Shown: positions 7,832-17,566, numbered from the stretch's first letter. The stretch is 35,479 nt of DNA from Arthrobacter sp. MSA 4-2 (GCF_016405885.1 NZ_JAEKGC010000018.1:1-35479), one strand, 5' to 3'. Notes: generated by a model from the sequence alone, not told the origin. Made by a program: numbers and translations.

Positions 7832-9310
7832 ATGACAAACGCATCGGATCGAAGCCTGCCTCCGACGGGCGGCTCTTCAACCTCCATTCTTCGGCGGAAG
7901 CCGATCGACGACGTCGAGGATGAGAAGGGCGGAACCAAGCTTTTCAAGAGCCTGGGACTGTGGCAGCTTACGGCCATCGGCGTCGGCGGAATCATCGGCG
8001 TCGGCATCTTCACCCTGGCCGGTCTCGTCGCGAACGGCGGTGAGGACGGCCAGCCCGTGGGGCCTGCCGTCCTGATCTCCTTCCTCGTCGCAGGCCTGGC
8101 CAGCGCGGCGGCCGCACTCTCCTACGCGGAGTTCGCGGGGATGATCCCGCGCGCCGGGTCCGCCTACACCTACGGCTATGTCGCCCTGGGCGAGATCATC
8201 GGCTGGTTCATCGGCTGGGACCTGCTCCTTGAATACATCGCCATCGTGGCCGTCGTCGCCATCGGCATCTCCGGCTACTTCACCGAGTTCATGTCCGGCA
8301 TCGGTATCCAGGTCCCGGTCTGGATGCAGGGCACCGCGGACACCATTGAGGGCGGCCTCATCAACCTGCCGGCCATCGTGGTGTGCCTGTTCATCACCTT
8401 CATCCTCAGCCGTGGCACCAAGACCTTCGGCCGGTTCGAACTCATCGCCGTCGGCCTGAAAATCCTGCTGATCCTCGGCATCGTCGGTCTCGGGTTCTTC
8501 TACGTCAACGTCGACAACTACACACCGTTCCTGCCCTCCGGCTTCGGCGCAATCTTCGCCGGCGCCGCCACGGTGTTCTTCGCGGTGTTCGGTTATGACG
8601 CCATGAGCACGGCGGCCGAAGAGGCAACGGACGGCAAGAAGCACATGCCCAAGGCGATCCTGCTCTCCCTGGCGATCGCAATGACCCTCTACGTCCTGGC
8701 CACCCTCGTGCTCACCGGGATGCAGAACTACACCGAGATCAGCCCCACCGCCGGCTTCGCCTCCGCCTTCCAGTCGGTCGGCCTCCCCGTGATCGCCACG
8801 ATCATCTCGGCGTTCGCTGTCATATCGATCCTCACGGTCATGCTGACCTTCCTCCTCGGTGTCACCCGGGTCTGGTTCTCCATGAGCCGCGACGGGCTGC
8901 TCCCCGCCTGGTTCTCCGCAACCGACCGCCACGGCACCCCGCAGCGCGTCACCTGGATCGCCGGCGTTGCCGCTGCCCTGCTTGCCGGGGTGTTCCCGAT
9001 CCGCGCCGTCGCCGACCTCACCAACATCGGCATCCTCGCGGCGTTCGTCGTCGTCTGTGTCGCCGTCATCGTCCTGCGCCGCAAGGCACCCGACGCTCCG
9101 CGGACCTTCCGCCTCCCGCTGATGCCGTTCGTCCCCGCCTTCGGCGTGCTGGCCTCCGGCTTCTTGATGTTCCAGCTCGAATGGGAAACCTGGATGCGGT
9201 TCGGCATCTGGCTGATCATCGGCCTGGTCATCTACTGGTTCTACAGCCGCAAGCACTCCCTGATGAACCCGAACAGCCCGCGTCACACCCAGAATGTCCG
9301 GAACGCCTGA
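7832..9310 (+). CDS. APC-family amino acid permease
   Basis: A 492-residue integral membrane transporter of the amino acid-polyamine-organocation superfamily, closest in pattern to the cationic amino-acid transporter (CAT/YhdG) branch. Evidence: LWQLTAIGVGGIIGVGIFTL (TM1 with the GIGxGIF motif), AGMIPRAGSAYTYGYVALGE, FFAVFGYDAMSTAAEEA, and about 12 hydrophobic segments in all. ATG 7832 is chosen because GGA lies about six bases before it and the 38 upstream in-frame residues do not look like transporter sequence. The putA gene follows after 53 bases, so the substrate is probably proline or another amino acid fed into PutA. The transporter is not of the usual sodium-proline symporter (PutP) type. 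Confidence 0.86.
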   Translation: MTNASDRSLPPTGGSSTSILRRKPIDDVEDEKGGTKLFKSLGLWQLTAIGVGGIIGVGIFTLAGLVANGGEDGQPVGPAVLISFLVAGLASAAAALSYAEFAGMIPRAGSAYTYGYVALGEIIGWFIGWDLLLEYIAIVAVVAIGISGYFTEFMSGIGIQVPVWMQGTADTIEGGLINLPAIVVCLFITFILSRGTKTFGRFELIAVGLKILLILGIVGLGFFYVNVDNYTPFLPSGFGAIFAGAATVFFAVFGYDAMSTAAEEATDGKKHMPKAILLSLAIAMTLYVLATLVLTGMQNYTEISPTAGFASAFQSVGLPVIATIISAFAVISILTVMLTFLLGVTRVWFSMSRDGLLPAWFSATDRHGTPQRVTWIAGVAAALLAGVFPIRAVADLTNIGILAAFVVVCVAVIVLRRKAPDAPRTFRLPLMPFVPAFGVLASGFLMFQLEWETWMRFGIWLIIGLVIYWFYSRKHSLMNPNSPRHTQNVRNA

Positions 9311-9363
9311 CCGGCGCCACCGGCTCCCGCTCCGCCCACCAGGGCGGCGCCAGTAACAGTTGA

Positions 9364-12300
9364 ATGGATACAGAAATCATGACTAGCTCACTGTCCGACC
9401 GCGGAGACATCATCTCCGACGGCGGAACGGGCGCCGCCGGCGCCACCGGTCCGGACGCCGCAGGCTCCGGTCCAATTCCTGAGCACCTCGCGGCCGAGGC
9501 TACGGCGCTGGTGCGCCGCTGGCTCACCGAAGCGGCCAAGGTACCGGTCGACGCCTCCGCCGAGCAGTTGGCCGGCGTCCTCAAGGACCCGCACGGCCTC
9601 GAGTTCACCGTGGGATTCGTCGACGGCGTGATCCGCCCCGAGGATCTGTCGGTCGCTGCGCGCAACCTTGCGGCGATCGCCCCCAAGGTGCCTGCCTTCC
9701 TCCCCTGGTACATGCGTTCCGCTGTGCGCCTGGGCGCCACCGTGGCCCCGGTCCTGCCGCAGGTCGTCATCCCGGTGGCCCGGCGGGTGCTGCGTGAGAT
9801 GGTCGGCCACCTGATCATCGACGCCTCGGACCAGAAGCTCGGCAGGTCGATCAGCAAGATCCGCAAGGACGACACCCGGCTGAACGTCAACCTCCTGGGT
9901 GAGGCAGTCCTAGGCGAGCACGAAGCCGAGCGCCGCCTCGAGGGCACCATGAAGCTCCTCGCCCGCCCGGATGTCGACTACGTCTCCATCAAGGTCTCCT
10001 CGACCGTCTCCCCCCACTCCCCCTGGGCGTTCGAGGAAGCCGTGCAGCACGTCACCGAGAAGCTGACGCCGCTGTACACGCTCGCCGCGTCCTCAACCCC
10101 GGCCAAGTTCATCAACCTGGACATGGAGGAGTACAAGGACCTGGACCTGACGATCGCGGTCTTCACCGCGATCCTTGACCGCCCCGAGTTCAAGAACCTC
10201 GAGGCCGGCATCGTGCTGCAGGCCTACCTGCCGGACTCCCTCGCAGCGATGATCCGCCTGCAGGAATGGGCAGCCAAGCGCCGCGCCGAAGGCGGTGCCG
10301 CGATCAAGGTCCGCGTCGTCAAGGGCGCCAACCTGCCCATGGAACAGGTCGAGGCATCCCTTCACGACTGGCCGCTGGCCACCTGGGGCTCCAAGCAGGA
10401 GTCCGACACCCACTACAAGCGGGTGCTCAACTACGCCCTTCACCCCGACCGGATCGGCAACGTGCGCATCGGTGTCGCCGGCCACAACCTGTTCGACCTC
10501 GCCTTCGCCTGGCTCCTCGCCGGTGAGCGCGGCGTCCGCGACGGCATCGAGTTCGAAATGCTCCTCGGCATGGCCCAGGGCCAGGCGGAGGCCGTCAAGA
10601 AGGACGTCGGCTCCCTGCTGCTCTACACCCCGGTGGTGCACCCCCGGGAGTTCGACGTCGCCATCGCCTACCTGATCCGCCGCCTTGAAGAGGGCGCCAG
10701 CCAGGAAAACTTCATGTCGGCGGTGTTCGAGCTCTCCTCCAACGAGGCCCTGTTCGCCCGTGAGGAGGACCGTTTCCTCCGCTCGCTCGAGGCCCTCGAC
10801 GACTCGGTGCCCGGCCCGAACCGCACGCAGGACCGCAACCAGCCCGAGCCTCCCGCGCCCACGACCGGCTTCACCAACACCCCTGACACCGATCCGTCCC
10901 TGCCGGCCAACCGCCGCTGGGGCCGCGCGGTGCTCAAGCGGGTCGAGAGTTCCGGCCTGGGCGAAGCGACGGTCGCCGCGACCACCCTGAGGGACCCCGA
11001 GGCTCTCGAGCGCGTCATCGCCGAGGCTCTCGCCGAGGCCGACGCCTGGGGTGCCCTGAGCGGCGCCGAGCGTGCGGAGATTCTGCACCGCGCCGGCGAC
11101 GCACTGGCGGCCCGCCGGGCCGACCTGATGGAGGTCATGGCGGCAGAGACCGGCAAGACCCTCGACCAGTCCGACCCCGAGATCTCCGAGGCGATCGACT
11201 TCGCGCACTACTACGCCGAGCTCGCCGGCGGGCTCGACGACGTCGACGGCGCCGTCTACACGCCGGCAAAGCTCACCGTCGTCACTCCCCCGTGGAACTT
11301 CCCGGTGGCCATCCCCGCAGGGTCGACCCTGGCGGCCCTCGCGGCCGGCTCCTCGGTGATCATCAAGCCCGCAGGACAGGCGCCGCGCAGCGGTTCGGTG
11401 ATGGTGGAGGCACTGTGGGAGGCCGGCGTTCCGCGCGGCGTCCTGCAGCTCGTCCACCTCGACGAGCGTTCGCTGGGCACCAAGCTGATCTCCGACGCGC
11501 GCGTCGACCGGGTCATCCTGACCGGTGGGTACGAGACGGCCCAGCTGTTCCGTTCCTTCCGCCAGGACCTGCCCCTGCTGGCGGAGACCTCGGGCAAGAA
11601 CTCGATCATCGTCACCCCGAGCGCTGACTTCGACCTCGCGGCCAAGGACGTGGCGTACTCGGCCTTCGGCCATGCGGGCCAGAAGTGCTCGGCGGCGTCC
11701 CTGGTGATCCTTGTGGGCAGCGTGCGGCACTCCCAGCGTTTCCGCAACCAGCTCGTCGATGCGGTCACGTCCCTGAAGGTCGGCTACCCCTCGGATCCGG
11801 CCACGCAGATGGGTCCGGTCATCGAGCCCGCCTCCGGCAAGCTGCTCGACGGCCTGACCAGGCTTGGCGAGGACGAGAACTGGCTGATCCAGCCCCGCAA
11901 GCTCGACGATTCGGGCCGGCTGTGGAGCCCCGGTGTCCGCGCCGGCGTCAAGCGCGGCTCCGAGTACCACCTCACCGAGTACTTCGGTCCGATCCTCGGC
12001 GTCATGACCGCCGAGACGATCGAAGAAGCAATCGAGATCGCCAACCAGGTCGACTACGGCCTGACCGCCGGGCTGCATTCGCTCAACCCGGAGGAGATCG
12101 GCACCTGGATCGACTCCATCCAGGCCGGCAACCTGTACGTGAACCGCAGCACCACCGGAGCGATCGTCCAGCGTCAGCCGTTCGGCGGGTGGAAGAAGTC
12201 CGCCGTCGGTGCGGGAACCAAGGCCGGCGGACCGAACTACCTCGTCGGGCTGGGCAACTGGAGCACGCGTGAGTCAACGGCGTCCGCCGAGCCGGTTCCG

Positions 12301-12888
12301 GCTGCGCAGCCGCTGCTGGCCGCCGTGGCACCCGACGCCGGGTCCGAGCTGCGCGAAGGCGACTTCGCGATGCTCCAGCGCGCGGCGGCCTCCGACGCAG
12401 CCGCGTGGGCCGACGAGTTCGGTGCGTCCAAGGACGTGTCGGCGCTCACGGCGGAGCGGAACGTGTTCCGCTACCTCCCGGTCCCCGTGACCGTCCGTCT
12501 CGCCGAAGGTGAGCCGGTCGTCAAGCTGGTCCGCGTCCTGGCTGCCGCGGCCGCTGCCGGTTCAACCGTGCGCGTGTCCTCGGCCGCGGAGCTGACCAGC
12601 GCGCTCTCGACTGCGGTCCGCACCTTCGCCGCTTCGGTCACCATCGAAACCGACGAGGAGTGGCTGGTGTCCGTTGCCCGCCACGAAGCCGGGCGCATCC
12701 GCCTCATCGGCGGCGACCCCGCGGCCCTGGCCAAGGCAACCGGCGGACGCCCCGATCTGGCCGTGTACTCCCAGCCCGTGACCGAGGCGGGCCGGGTCGA
12801 GGTGCTGCCCTTCCTGCACGAGCAGGCCGTCAGCATCACCGCCCACCGGTTCGGCACTAAGAACGAGCTCTCGGTGGGCCTGATCTAG
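9364..12888 (+). CDS. putA: Bifunctional proline dehydrogenase / P5C dehydrogenase
   Basis: A 1174-residue enzyme that oxidises proline to pyrroline-5-carboxylate with FAD and then to glutamate with NAD. The proline dehydrogenase barrel covers about 60-480 and includes FINLDMEEYKDL, VRVVKGAN and YLIRRLEEGASQENF (436-450), the FAD/proline-binding C-terminal helix. The aldehyde dehydrogenase domain covers about 500-980, with PWNFPVAIPAGSTLAAL, Glu741 in LAETSGKNS and the catalytic Cys775 in HAGQKCSAAS. A further C-terminal domain runs to the end. There is no N-terminal ribbon-helix-helix DNA-binding domain, so it is not an autogenous repressor; control probably lies with the LysR protein. An ATG 15 bases downstream is an alternative start; neither has a strong ribosome-binding site. 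Confidence 0.95.
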   Translation: MDTEIMTSSLSDRGDIISDGGTGAAGATGPDAAGSGPIPEHLAAEATALVRRWLTEAAKVPVDASAEQLAGVLKDPHGLEFTVGFVDGVIRPEDLSVAARNLAAIAPKVPAFLPWYMRSAVRLGATVAPVLPQVVIPVARRVLREMVGHLIIDASDQKLGRSISKIRKDDTRLNVNLLGEAVLGEHEAERRLEGTMKLLARPDVDYVSIKVSSTVSPHSPWAFEEAVQHVTEKLTPLYTLAASSTPAKFINLDMEEYKDLDLTIAVFTAILDRPEFKNLEAGIVLQAYLPDSLAAMIRLQEWAAKRRAEGGAAIKVRVVKGANLPMEQVEASLHDWPLATWGSKQESDTHYKRVLNYALHPDRIGNVRIGVAGHNLFDLAFAWLLAGERGVRDGIEFEMLLGMAQGQAEAVKKDVGSLLLYTPVVHPREFDVAIAYLIRRLEEGASQENFMSAVFELSSNEALFAREEDRFLRSLEALDDSVPGPNRTQDRNQPEPPAPTTGFTNTPDTDPSLPANRRWGRAVLKRVESSGLGEATVAATTLRDPEALERVIAEALAEADAWGALSGAERAEILHRAGDALAARRADLMEVMAAETGKTLDQSDPEISEAIDFAHYYAELAGGLDDVDGAVYTPAKLTVVTPPWNFPVAIPAGSTLAALAAGSSVIIKPAGQAPRSGSVMVEALWEAGVPRGVLQLVHLDERSLGTKLISDARVDRVILTGGYETAQLFRSFRQDLPLLAETSGKNSIIVTPSADFDLAAKDVAYSAFGHAGQKCSAASLVILVGSVRHSQRFRNQLVDAVTSLKVGYPSDPATQMGPVIEPASGKLLDGLTRLGEDENWLIQPRKLDDSGRLWSPGVRAGVKRGSEYHLTEYFGPILGVMTAETIEEAIEIANQVDYGLTAGLHSLNPEEIGTWIDSIQAGNLYVNRSTTGAIVQRQPFGGWKKSAVGAGTKAGGPNYLVGLGNWSTRESTASAEPVPAAQPLLAAVAPDAGSELREGDFAMLQRAAASDAAAWADEFGASKDVSALTAERNVFRYLPVPVTVRLAEGEPVVKLVRVLAAAAAAGSTVRVSSAAELTSALSTAVRTFAASVTIETDEEWLVSVARHEAGRIRLIGGDPAALAKATGGRPDLAVYSQPVTEAGRVEVLPFLHEQAVSITAHRFGTKNELSVGLI

Positions 12889-12904
12889 CCGAGACAGGAA
12901 AACC

Positions 12905-12941
12905 AGAAGCGCCCCTCCCCGATCCGGGGAGGGGCGCTTCT
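12905..12941. terminator. Bidirectional terminator between putA and ddl
   Basis: A perfect 17-bp stem (12905-12921 with 12925-12941, core GCGCCCCTCCCCG) closes on the loop ATC. It sits 16 bases after the putA stop and 58 bases from the ddl stop, between convergent genes. The arms end in AGAA/TTCT, giving short U-rich tails on both strands. Confidence 0.85.
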
Positions 12942-12998
12942 GTGTTCAGGGCCGAATGACAATCAACGAGCGGCCGCAGCCGGCCGCCGCTGGGCCGG

Positions 12999-14144
12999 TC
13001 AGCGCAGGCCGGTCCTGCGCTCGAGCGCCAGTTCGATCAGTTCGTCGATGAGGTCGGTGTAGGTGAGACCCGACTTGGCCCACATCTGCGGGTACATGCT
13101 GATCGGGGTGAATCCGGGCAGGGTATTGATCTCATTGATGATCAGCTCGCCCGCCGGGGTGTAGAAGAAGTCGACCCGGGACAGCCCTTCGGCGCCCACG
13201 GCGTCGAAGGCCTGCGCGGCCAGGTCGCGGACCGAGTCGGTGACGTGCGGCGGAAGGTCCGCGGGGCAGCTCAGCTGCGCGGCGTTCCCGTCGACGTACT
13301 TGGCTTCGAAGTCATACCAGTCGTGGCCGCCCGGCTGCACCGCAATCTCTCCGGGCAGCGAGGTCCGCGGCTCCTGGGTGCCCCGGCCCTGCAGGACGGC
13401 GACCTCGATCTCGCGTCCGTCGATGCCCGCTTCGACGATGACCTTGGGGTCGAAGACCCGCGCGGCCTCGACCGCCTGCCGCAGGCTCGCCGGGGAATCG
13501 ACCCGGCTGATCCCCATTGACGATCCCGCGCGCGCCGGCTTCACGAACACCGGGAAGTCGAGGGCCGCGGCACGCCGCAGGCACTCCTCGCTGTCCTTTT
13601 CCCACTGCCGGTTGGTGAACACCGCGTAGGGGCCCACCTTCAGCCCGGCCGACGCGAACACGACCTTCATGTAGTGCTTGTCCATGCCGACGGCGGAGGC
13701 CAGGACGCCCGCTCCGACGTAGCGGATGTCCGCCATCTCAAGCATTCCCTGGAGCGTCCCGTCCTCACCGAACGGCCCATGCAGCAAAGGCATAACGACG
13801 TCGACGCCGCCGAGGCTGCGTGGCATCGAATCCGGCGCGGTCACCATCAGTTCCTGGCCCCGGGCGGCGCCGGGGAAGGCCGCTGAGGAGATGGAAACGG
13901 ACTCGGATGAGGCCGTCACCTCGGGGAGGGTGCCGGAACTCAGCGACCACTGGGAGGGATCCTCAGACACCAGTGCCCACTGGCCGTTCTTGGCGATGCC
14001 CACCGGAACGACGTCGTACTTCGACCGGTCGATCGCATTGAGCACGCCGGCGGCGGTGACGCAGCTGACCGAGTGCTCACTGGAGCGTCCCCCGAACAGG
14101 ACAAGGACGCGGGGCCTGCGCCCCGGAGTGGATTCACTTGTCAC
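12999..14144 (-). CDS. ddl: D-alanine--D-alanine ligase
   Basis: A 381-residue ATP-grasp enzyme that joins two D-alanines for the peptidoglycan stem peptide in the cytoplasm. Visible blocks: VLVLFGGRSSEHSVS (N-terminal substrate loop), MPLLHGPFGEDGTLQG, FVKPARAGSSMGISRV (ATP-grasp loop), EIEVAVLQG, and EINTLPGFTPISMYPQMW at the metal-binding end. Its GTG start overlaps the gpsA stop as GTGA, so the two are probably coupled. It is the last gene of a murA-acyltransferase-gpsA-ddl unit. Length is usual for the family, and the family residues appear intact. Confidence 0.95.
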   Translation of the reverse strand: MTSESTPGRRPRVLVLFGGRSSEHSVSCVTAAGVLNAIDRSKYDVVPVGIAKNGQWALVSEDPSQWSLSSGTLPEVTASSESVSISSAAFPGAARGQELMVTAPDSMPRSLGGVDVVMPLLHGPFGEDGTLQGMLEMADIRYVGAGVLASAVGMDKHYMKVVFASAGLKVGPYAVFTNRQWEKDSEECLRRAAALDFPVFVKPARAGSSMGISRVDSPASLRQAVEAARVFDPKVIVEAGIDGREIEVAVLQGRGTQEPRTSLPGEIAVQPGGHDWYDFEAKYVDGNAAQLSCPADLPPHVTDSVRDLAAQAFDAVGAEGLSRVDFFYTPAGELIINEINTLPGFTPISMYPQMWAKSGLTYTDLIDELIELALERRTGLR

Positions 14145-15193
14145 GGAGTATGTTCGCCTTCCGGTTTGAGGTCGCGGGCCAGAAGGCGCGGTCCCAGATC
14201 GTTAACTGAAATACTCCCCTGGAGCACTGCCACAACATTATCGGTGATCGGCATGTCGACGCCGAGCTGGGTGGCGAGGTCGAGCACGGCCTGGGCCGAC
14301 TTGATGCCCTCGGCGGTCTGGTTCATACGCACCGTGACCTGCTCGAGGGTGAGGCCCTGGCCAAGCAGGTGGCCGGCGGTGTGGTTGCGGGACAGCGCGG
14401 AGGAGCAGGTGGCGATGAGATCGCCCATGCCGGCGAGTCCGGCGAGGGTCTCCGCCCGCGCGCCCAGCGCCACGGCCAGTCGGGTCGTTTCGGCAAGGCC
14501 GCGGGTGATGACCGACGCCTTGGTGTTGTCCCCCATCCTCCGCCCCTCGCAGATGCCGACTGCCAGGGCGATGACATTCTTGACGATGCCACCAATCTCC
14601 ACTCCGACGACGTCCGTCGTGGTGTAGGGCCGGAAGTAGGAGGCGGTGCAGGCGGCGGCGATCCAGGCGGCGACGTCGTGGTCCGAGCACGCGACGACCG
14701 AGGCCGTGGGCTCCTGACGGGCGATTTCCATGGCCAGGTTCGGCCCCGACACCACGGCGACGCGGTCGGCGGGGAGGCTGAGCTCGGCGGCGATGACTTC
14801 GCTCATGCGCGCGTCGGTGCCGACCTCGAGGCCCTTCATGAGGGAGACGACGACGGCGCCGTCGGGGATCAGGGCCTTCCAGCCGGCCAGCTGGGGGCGC
14901 AGGGTCTGCGCCGGGACGGCCAGGACGACGAGCTGGGCATCCGCGAGGACCGCGCCGACATCGCTCGACGCGGTAATGTTGCCGGGCAGGACGACGTCAC
15001 CGAGGTACCTGCTGTTGCGGTGGGAGCCGTTGATCTCGAGGGTGACCTCCTCACGGCGGGCCCAGAGCCGGACCACCGCATCCTTGGAGGAGTCGGCGAG
15101 GACCTTCGCGAAGGTGGTCCCCCAGCTCCCCGCTCCGAGGACGGCGACACGGGTGGGCACCGGGCGTCCCATCCGGGACGTTCCAGCACTCAC
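14141..15193 (-). CDS. gpsA: NAD(P)H-dependent glycerol-3-phosphate dehydrogenase
   Basis: A 350-residue enzyme that reduces dihydroxyacetone phosphate to sn-glycerol-3-phosphate for phospholipid synthesis. The N-terminal NAD-binding motif is VAVLGAGSWGTTFAKVLAD, and SGPNLAMEI, GGIVKNVIALAVGICEG (catalytic lysine) and GLAGMGDLIATCSS are the C-terminal family blocks. I chose the GTG at 15193: AGGAGG lies about eight bases upstream, and the start overlaps the acyltransferase stop as GTGA. A later ATG at 15172 is less supported. The adjacent acyltransferase gene is a natural partner in phosphatidic acid synthesis. Confidence 0.95.
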   Translation of the reverse strand: MSAGTSRMGRPVPTRVAVLGAGSWGTTFAKVLADSSKDAVVRLWARREEVTLEINGSHRNSRYLGDVVLPGNITASSDVGAVLADAQLVVLAVPAQTLRPQLAGWKALIPDGAVVVSLMKGLEVGTDARMSEVIAAELSLPADRVAVVSGPNLAMEIARQEPTASVVACSDHDVAAWIAAACTASYFRPYTTTDVVGVEIGGIVKNVIALAVGICEGRRMGDNTKASVITRGLAETTRLAVALGARAETLAGLAGMGDLIATCSSALSRNHTAGHLLGQGLTLEQVTVRMNQTAEGIKSAQAVLDLATQLGVDMPITDNVVAVLQGSISVNDLGPRLLARDLKPEGEHTP

Positions 15194-15948
15194 GCGTTGT
15201 CCTCCTCCGCCGCGTCGAAGTCGCGGCCTGTCCGTTTCTGGCGTTTCGCGGCCGGGTCCCAGCGCTCCGCCGGCGGCTGCTCGCCACGCAGCTCGGCCAG
15301 CAGGGCGGTGATGGCGTCCACGATGCGGTCGGTTGCCTCGTTCAGGGTGTCACGGGTGATCGGGCGGTCCCGGAAGTCGCTGAGGTCCACGGGATCCCCG
15401 ACGATGACCCGTGAGGTCTTCCGTGGGAAGAGGTAGAGGCGCCGGGCGTACCGGGGAAACACCTCCTGGGCTCCCCAGTGCGCCATGGGCACCACGGGCG
15501 CGCCGGTCTGCAGGGCCAGGCGGGCGGCACCGGTCCGGCCCTTCATCGGCCACATCCCCGGGTCGCGGGTGAGGGTGCCTTCGGGGTAGACGATGATCCC
15601 GCCGCCGTCGGCGATGGCCTGCTGGGCCGCCTCGAGGGACCGGTTCGCTCCCGCCGTGGTCCGCTCCACGGGGATCTGCCGGGTGGCACGCAGCGCGTGC
15701 CCCAGGACGGGCACCGAAAACAGGGACGCCTTGGCCAGGAAGTGGGGCATCACCTTGTTGTTGTAGAGGAGATGCCCCACGACGATCGGGTCGATCTCGG
15801 TGACGTGGTTCGGGCACAGGATGAAGCCCGAGTCCCGGGGCAGTTTCTGCGTGTCAATCCACTGCTTGTTCATCAGCAGGTTCAGGACCGGACGCAGGAT
15901 CCCGGCGAGCACCGCAAAGGTCGCCCGTGACGTGCCTGTCTCACCCAT
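15190..15948 (-). CDS. 1-acyl-sn-glycerol-3-phosphate acyltransferase (PlsC-like)
   Basis: A 252-residue member of the PlsC/LPLAT family. The catalytic NHX4D block appears as CPNHVTEIDPI; the substrate-binding block is IIVYPEGTLTRD. RATRQIPVERTT and ARLALQTGAPVVPMAHWG are further family blocks. A short hydrophobic N-terminal stretch (FAVLAGILRPVLNLLM) suggests membrane attachment. It would add the second acyl chain to lysophosphatidic acid, next to gpsA, which makes the glycerol-3-phosphate. It lies 18 bases downstream of murA and overlaps gpsA. The last 30 residues are charged and probably disordered. Other acyl acceptors are possible within the family. Confidence 0.9.
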   Translation of the reverse strand: MGETGTSRATFAVLAGILRPVLNLLMNKQWIDTQKLPRDSGFILCPNHVTEIDPIVVGHLLYNNKVMPHFLAKASLFSVPVLGHALRATRQIPVERTTAGANRSLEAAQQAIADGGGIIVYPEGTLTRDPGMWPMKGRTGAARLALQTGAPVVPMAHWGAQEVFPRYARRLYLFPRKTSRVIVGDPVDLSDFRDRPITRDTLNEATDRIVDAITALLAELRGEQPPAERWDPAAKRQKRTGRDFDAAEEDNA

Positions 15949-15966
15949 GGCTGGCGCGCCCCGGAC

Positions 15967-17316
15967 CTAGAGGAGTCCCGCGGCGAAGACCGGGGCTTCC
16001 TCCGTGATGTCGAAATCGGCGCCGAGGCCCTCGAGCTTGTCCTGGAAGCGCTCGTACCCGCGGTTGATAAGCTCGATGCCCGTCACCCGTGAGGTTCCTT
16101 CCGCCGCCAGAGCTGCGATGAGGTGGCTGAAGCCGCCCCGCAGGTCGGGGATGTCGATGTCGGCTCCGCGCAGCTGGGTCGGGCCCGAGATGACGGCGGA
16201 GTGGAGGAAGTTCCGCTGGCCGAAGCGGCACGGCACGCTGCCGAGGCACTCACGGTGGACCTGGATGTTCGCGCCCATGCGGATCAGGGCCTCGGTGAAG
16301 CCGAACCGGTTCTCGTAGACAGTCTCGTGGACGATTGAGACGCCCGAGGCCTGGGTGAGCGCGACGACGAGGGGCTGCTGCCAGTCCGTCATGAACCCGG
16401 GGTGCACGTCCGTCTCGAGGACCAACGGCTTGAGCGGGCCGCCGGGGTGGTAGAAGCGGATCCCGTCGTCGTCGACGTCGAAGGCGCCGCCGACCTTCCG
16501 GTACGTGTTGAGGAAGGCGGTGAGGTCGAGCTGGCGTGCGCCCTCGACGTAGATGTCACCCTTGGTGACCAGTGCCGCCGAGGCCCAGGAGGCGGTCTCG
16601 TTGCGGTCGGAGATGGCCTTGTGGTTGTAGCCGGTCAGTTCCCGGACACCCTCGATGCGGATGACGCGGTCGGTCTGGACCGTGATGATGGCGCCCATCT
16701 TCTGCAGCACCGCGATGAGGTCCATGATCTCGGGCTCGACTGCGGCACCGGACAGCTCGGTGATGCCTTCGGCGCGGATCGCGGTCAGCAGCACCTGCTC
16801 GGTGGCTCCGACGCTGGGGTACGGAAGCGACAGCTTGGCGCCGTGCAGGCCCTTCGGTGCGGAGATGGAGATGCCGCCCGGGCGCTTGTCGACGACGGCG
16901 CCGAAGTTGCGCAGCACCTGGAGGTGGTAGTCGATGGGGCGGTCGCCGATCTTGCAGCCACCGAGATCGGGGATGAACGCCTCGCCGATGCTGTGCATCA
17001 GGGGCCCGCAGAAGAGGATGGGGATGCGCGAGTCGCCGGCGTGCGCATCGATGTCCTTGGACTGCGCCATCTTGGCGGCGCTGGGATCCATGGTGAGGTC
17101 GCCGGTCACCGGGTCCTTGGTGACCTCCACGCCGTGGAGGCGCAGCAGGCTGGTGACAACCTCAACGTCCTTGATCTCGGGAACGTTGCGCAGGACAGAC
17201 GGGGTGTTTCCCAGCAGGGACGCCACCATGGCCTTCGGCACGAGGTTCTTCGCTCCGCGGACCGAGACCTTCCCGTTAAGTGGAACCCCACCGCGGATGG
17301 TCAGAACGTTACCCAT
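15967..17316 (-). CDS. murA: UDP-N-acetylglucosamine 1-carboxyvinyltransferase
   Basis: A 449-residue enzyme for the first committed step of peptidoglycan synthesis, transfer of enolpyruvate from PEP to UDP-GlcNAc. The start VLTIRGGVPLNGKVSVRGAKN gives the Lys-Asn pair of the active site, and the PEP-adduct cysteine is Cys121 in DLGGCKIGDRPIDYH, the site normally blocked by fosfomycin. AGG lies five bases before the ATG. It leads the unit with the acyltransferase, gpsA and ddl. The 250-bp gap upstream probably carries its promoter. It is the target-sensitive Cys form, not the Asp form. Confidence 0.95.
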   Translation of the reverse strand: MGNVLTIRGGVPLNGKVSVRGAKNLVPKAMVASLLGNTPSVLRNVPEIKDVEVVTSLLRLHGVEVTKDPVTGDLTMDPSAAKMAQSKDIDAHAGDSRIPILFCGPLMHSIGEAFIPDLGGCKIGDRPIDYHLQVLRNFGAVVDKRPGGISISAPKGLHGAKLSLPYPSVGATEQVLLTAIRAEGITELSGAAVEPEIMDLIAVLQKMGAIITVQTDRVIRIEGVRELTGYNHKAISDRNETASWASAALVTKGDIYVEGARQLDLTAFLNTYRKVGGAFDVDDDGIRFYHPGGPLKPLVLETDVHPGFMTDWQQPLVVALTQASGVSIVHETVYENRFGFTEALIRMGANIQVHRECLGSVPCRFGQRNFLHSAVISGPTQLRGADIDIPDLRGGFSHLIAALAAEGTSRVTGIELINRGYERFQDKLEGLGADFDITEEAPVFAAGLL

Positions 17317-17531
17317 GAATACCTAATTTCCTCATACAAATATGCCCCCGCAGAACGTGATTGCCCGAGTACAGCATAGGAGCTTGTCGAACCGAACTGA
17401 AATGCAAGGCTAGTTCATTCATGCCTTGCCCAACGGTTAGAACCGCGGATCGGCGGGCAAGATTCCTTAACGCAATCAGGATCACACCGGTTTGGCGGGC
17501 TGCTCGAACGGGTGTCCGGAAGGCTTTGCCA

Positions 17532-17547
17532 CTCCCCGACAGGGGAG
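17532..17547 (-). terminator. Weak hairpin downstream of leuD
   Basis: A short perfect stem, CTCCCC-GACA-GGGGAG, lies 20 bases past the leuD stop codon. There is no T-run. The rest of the gap 17317-17566 shows no gene and presumably holds the murA promoter. Confidence 0.3.
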
Positions 17548-17566
17548 GCGGCGCGCCGGGCCGGGG

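Noticed and set aside
10093..12078. Long open frame antisense to putA (661 codons), and similar long frames antisense to the permease, murA and leuC
   Set aside because: High GC makes long antisense frames common; these have skewed His/Arg/Gly/Asp content, no domain pattern, and sit wholly inside well-supported genes.
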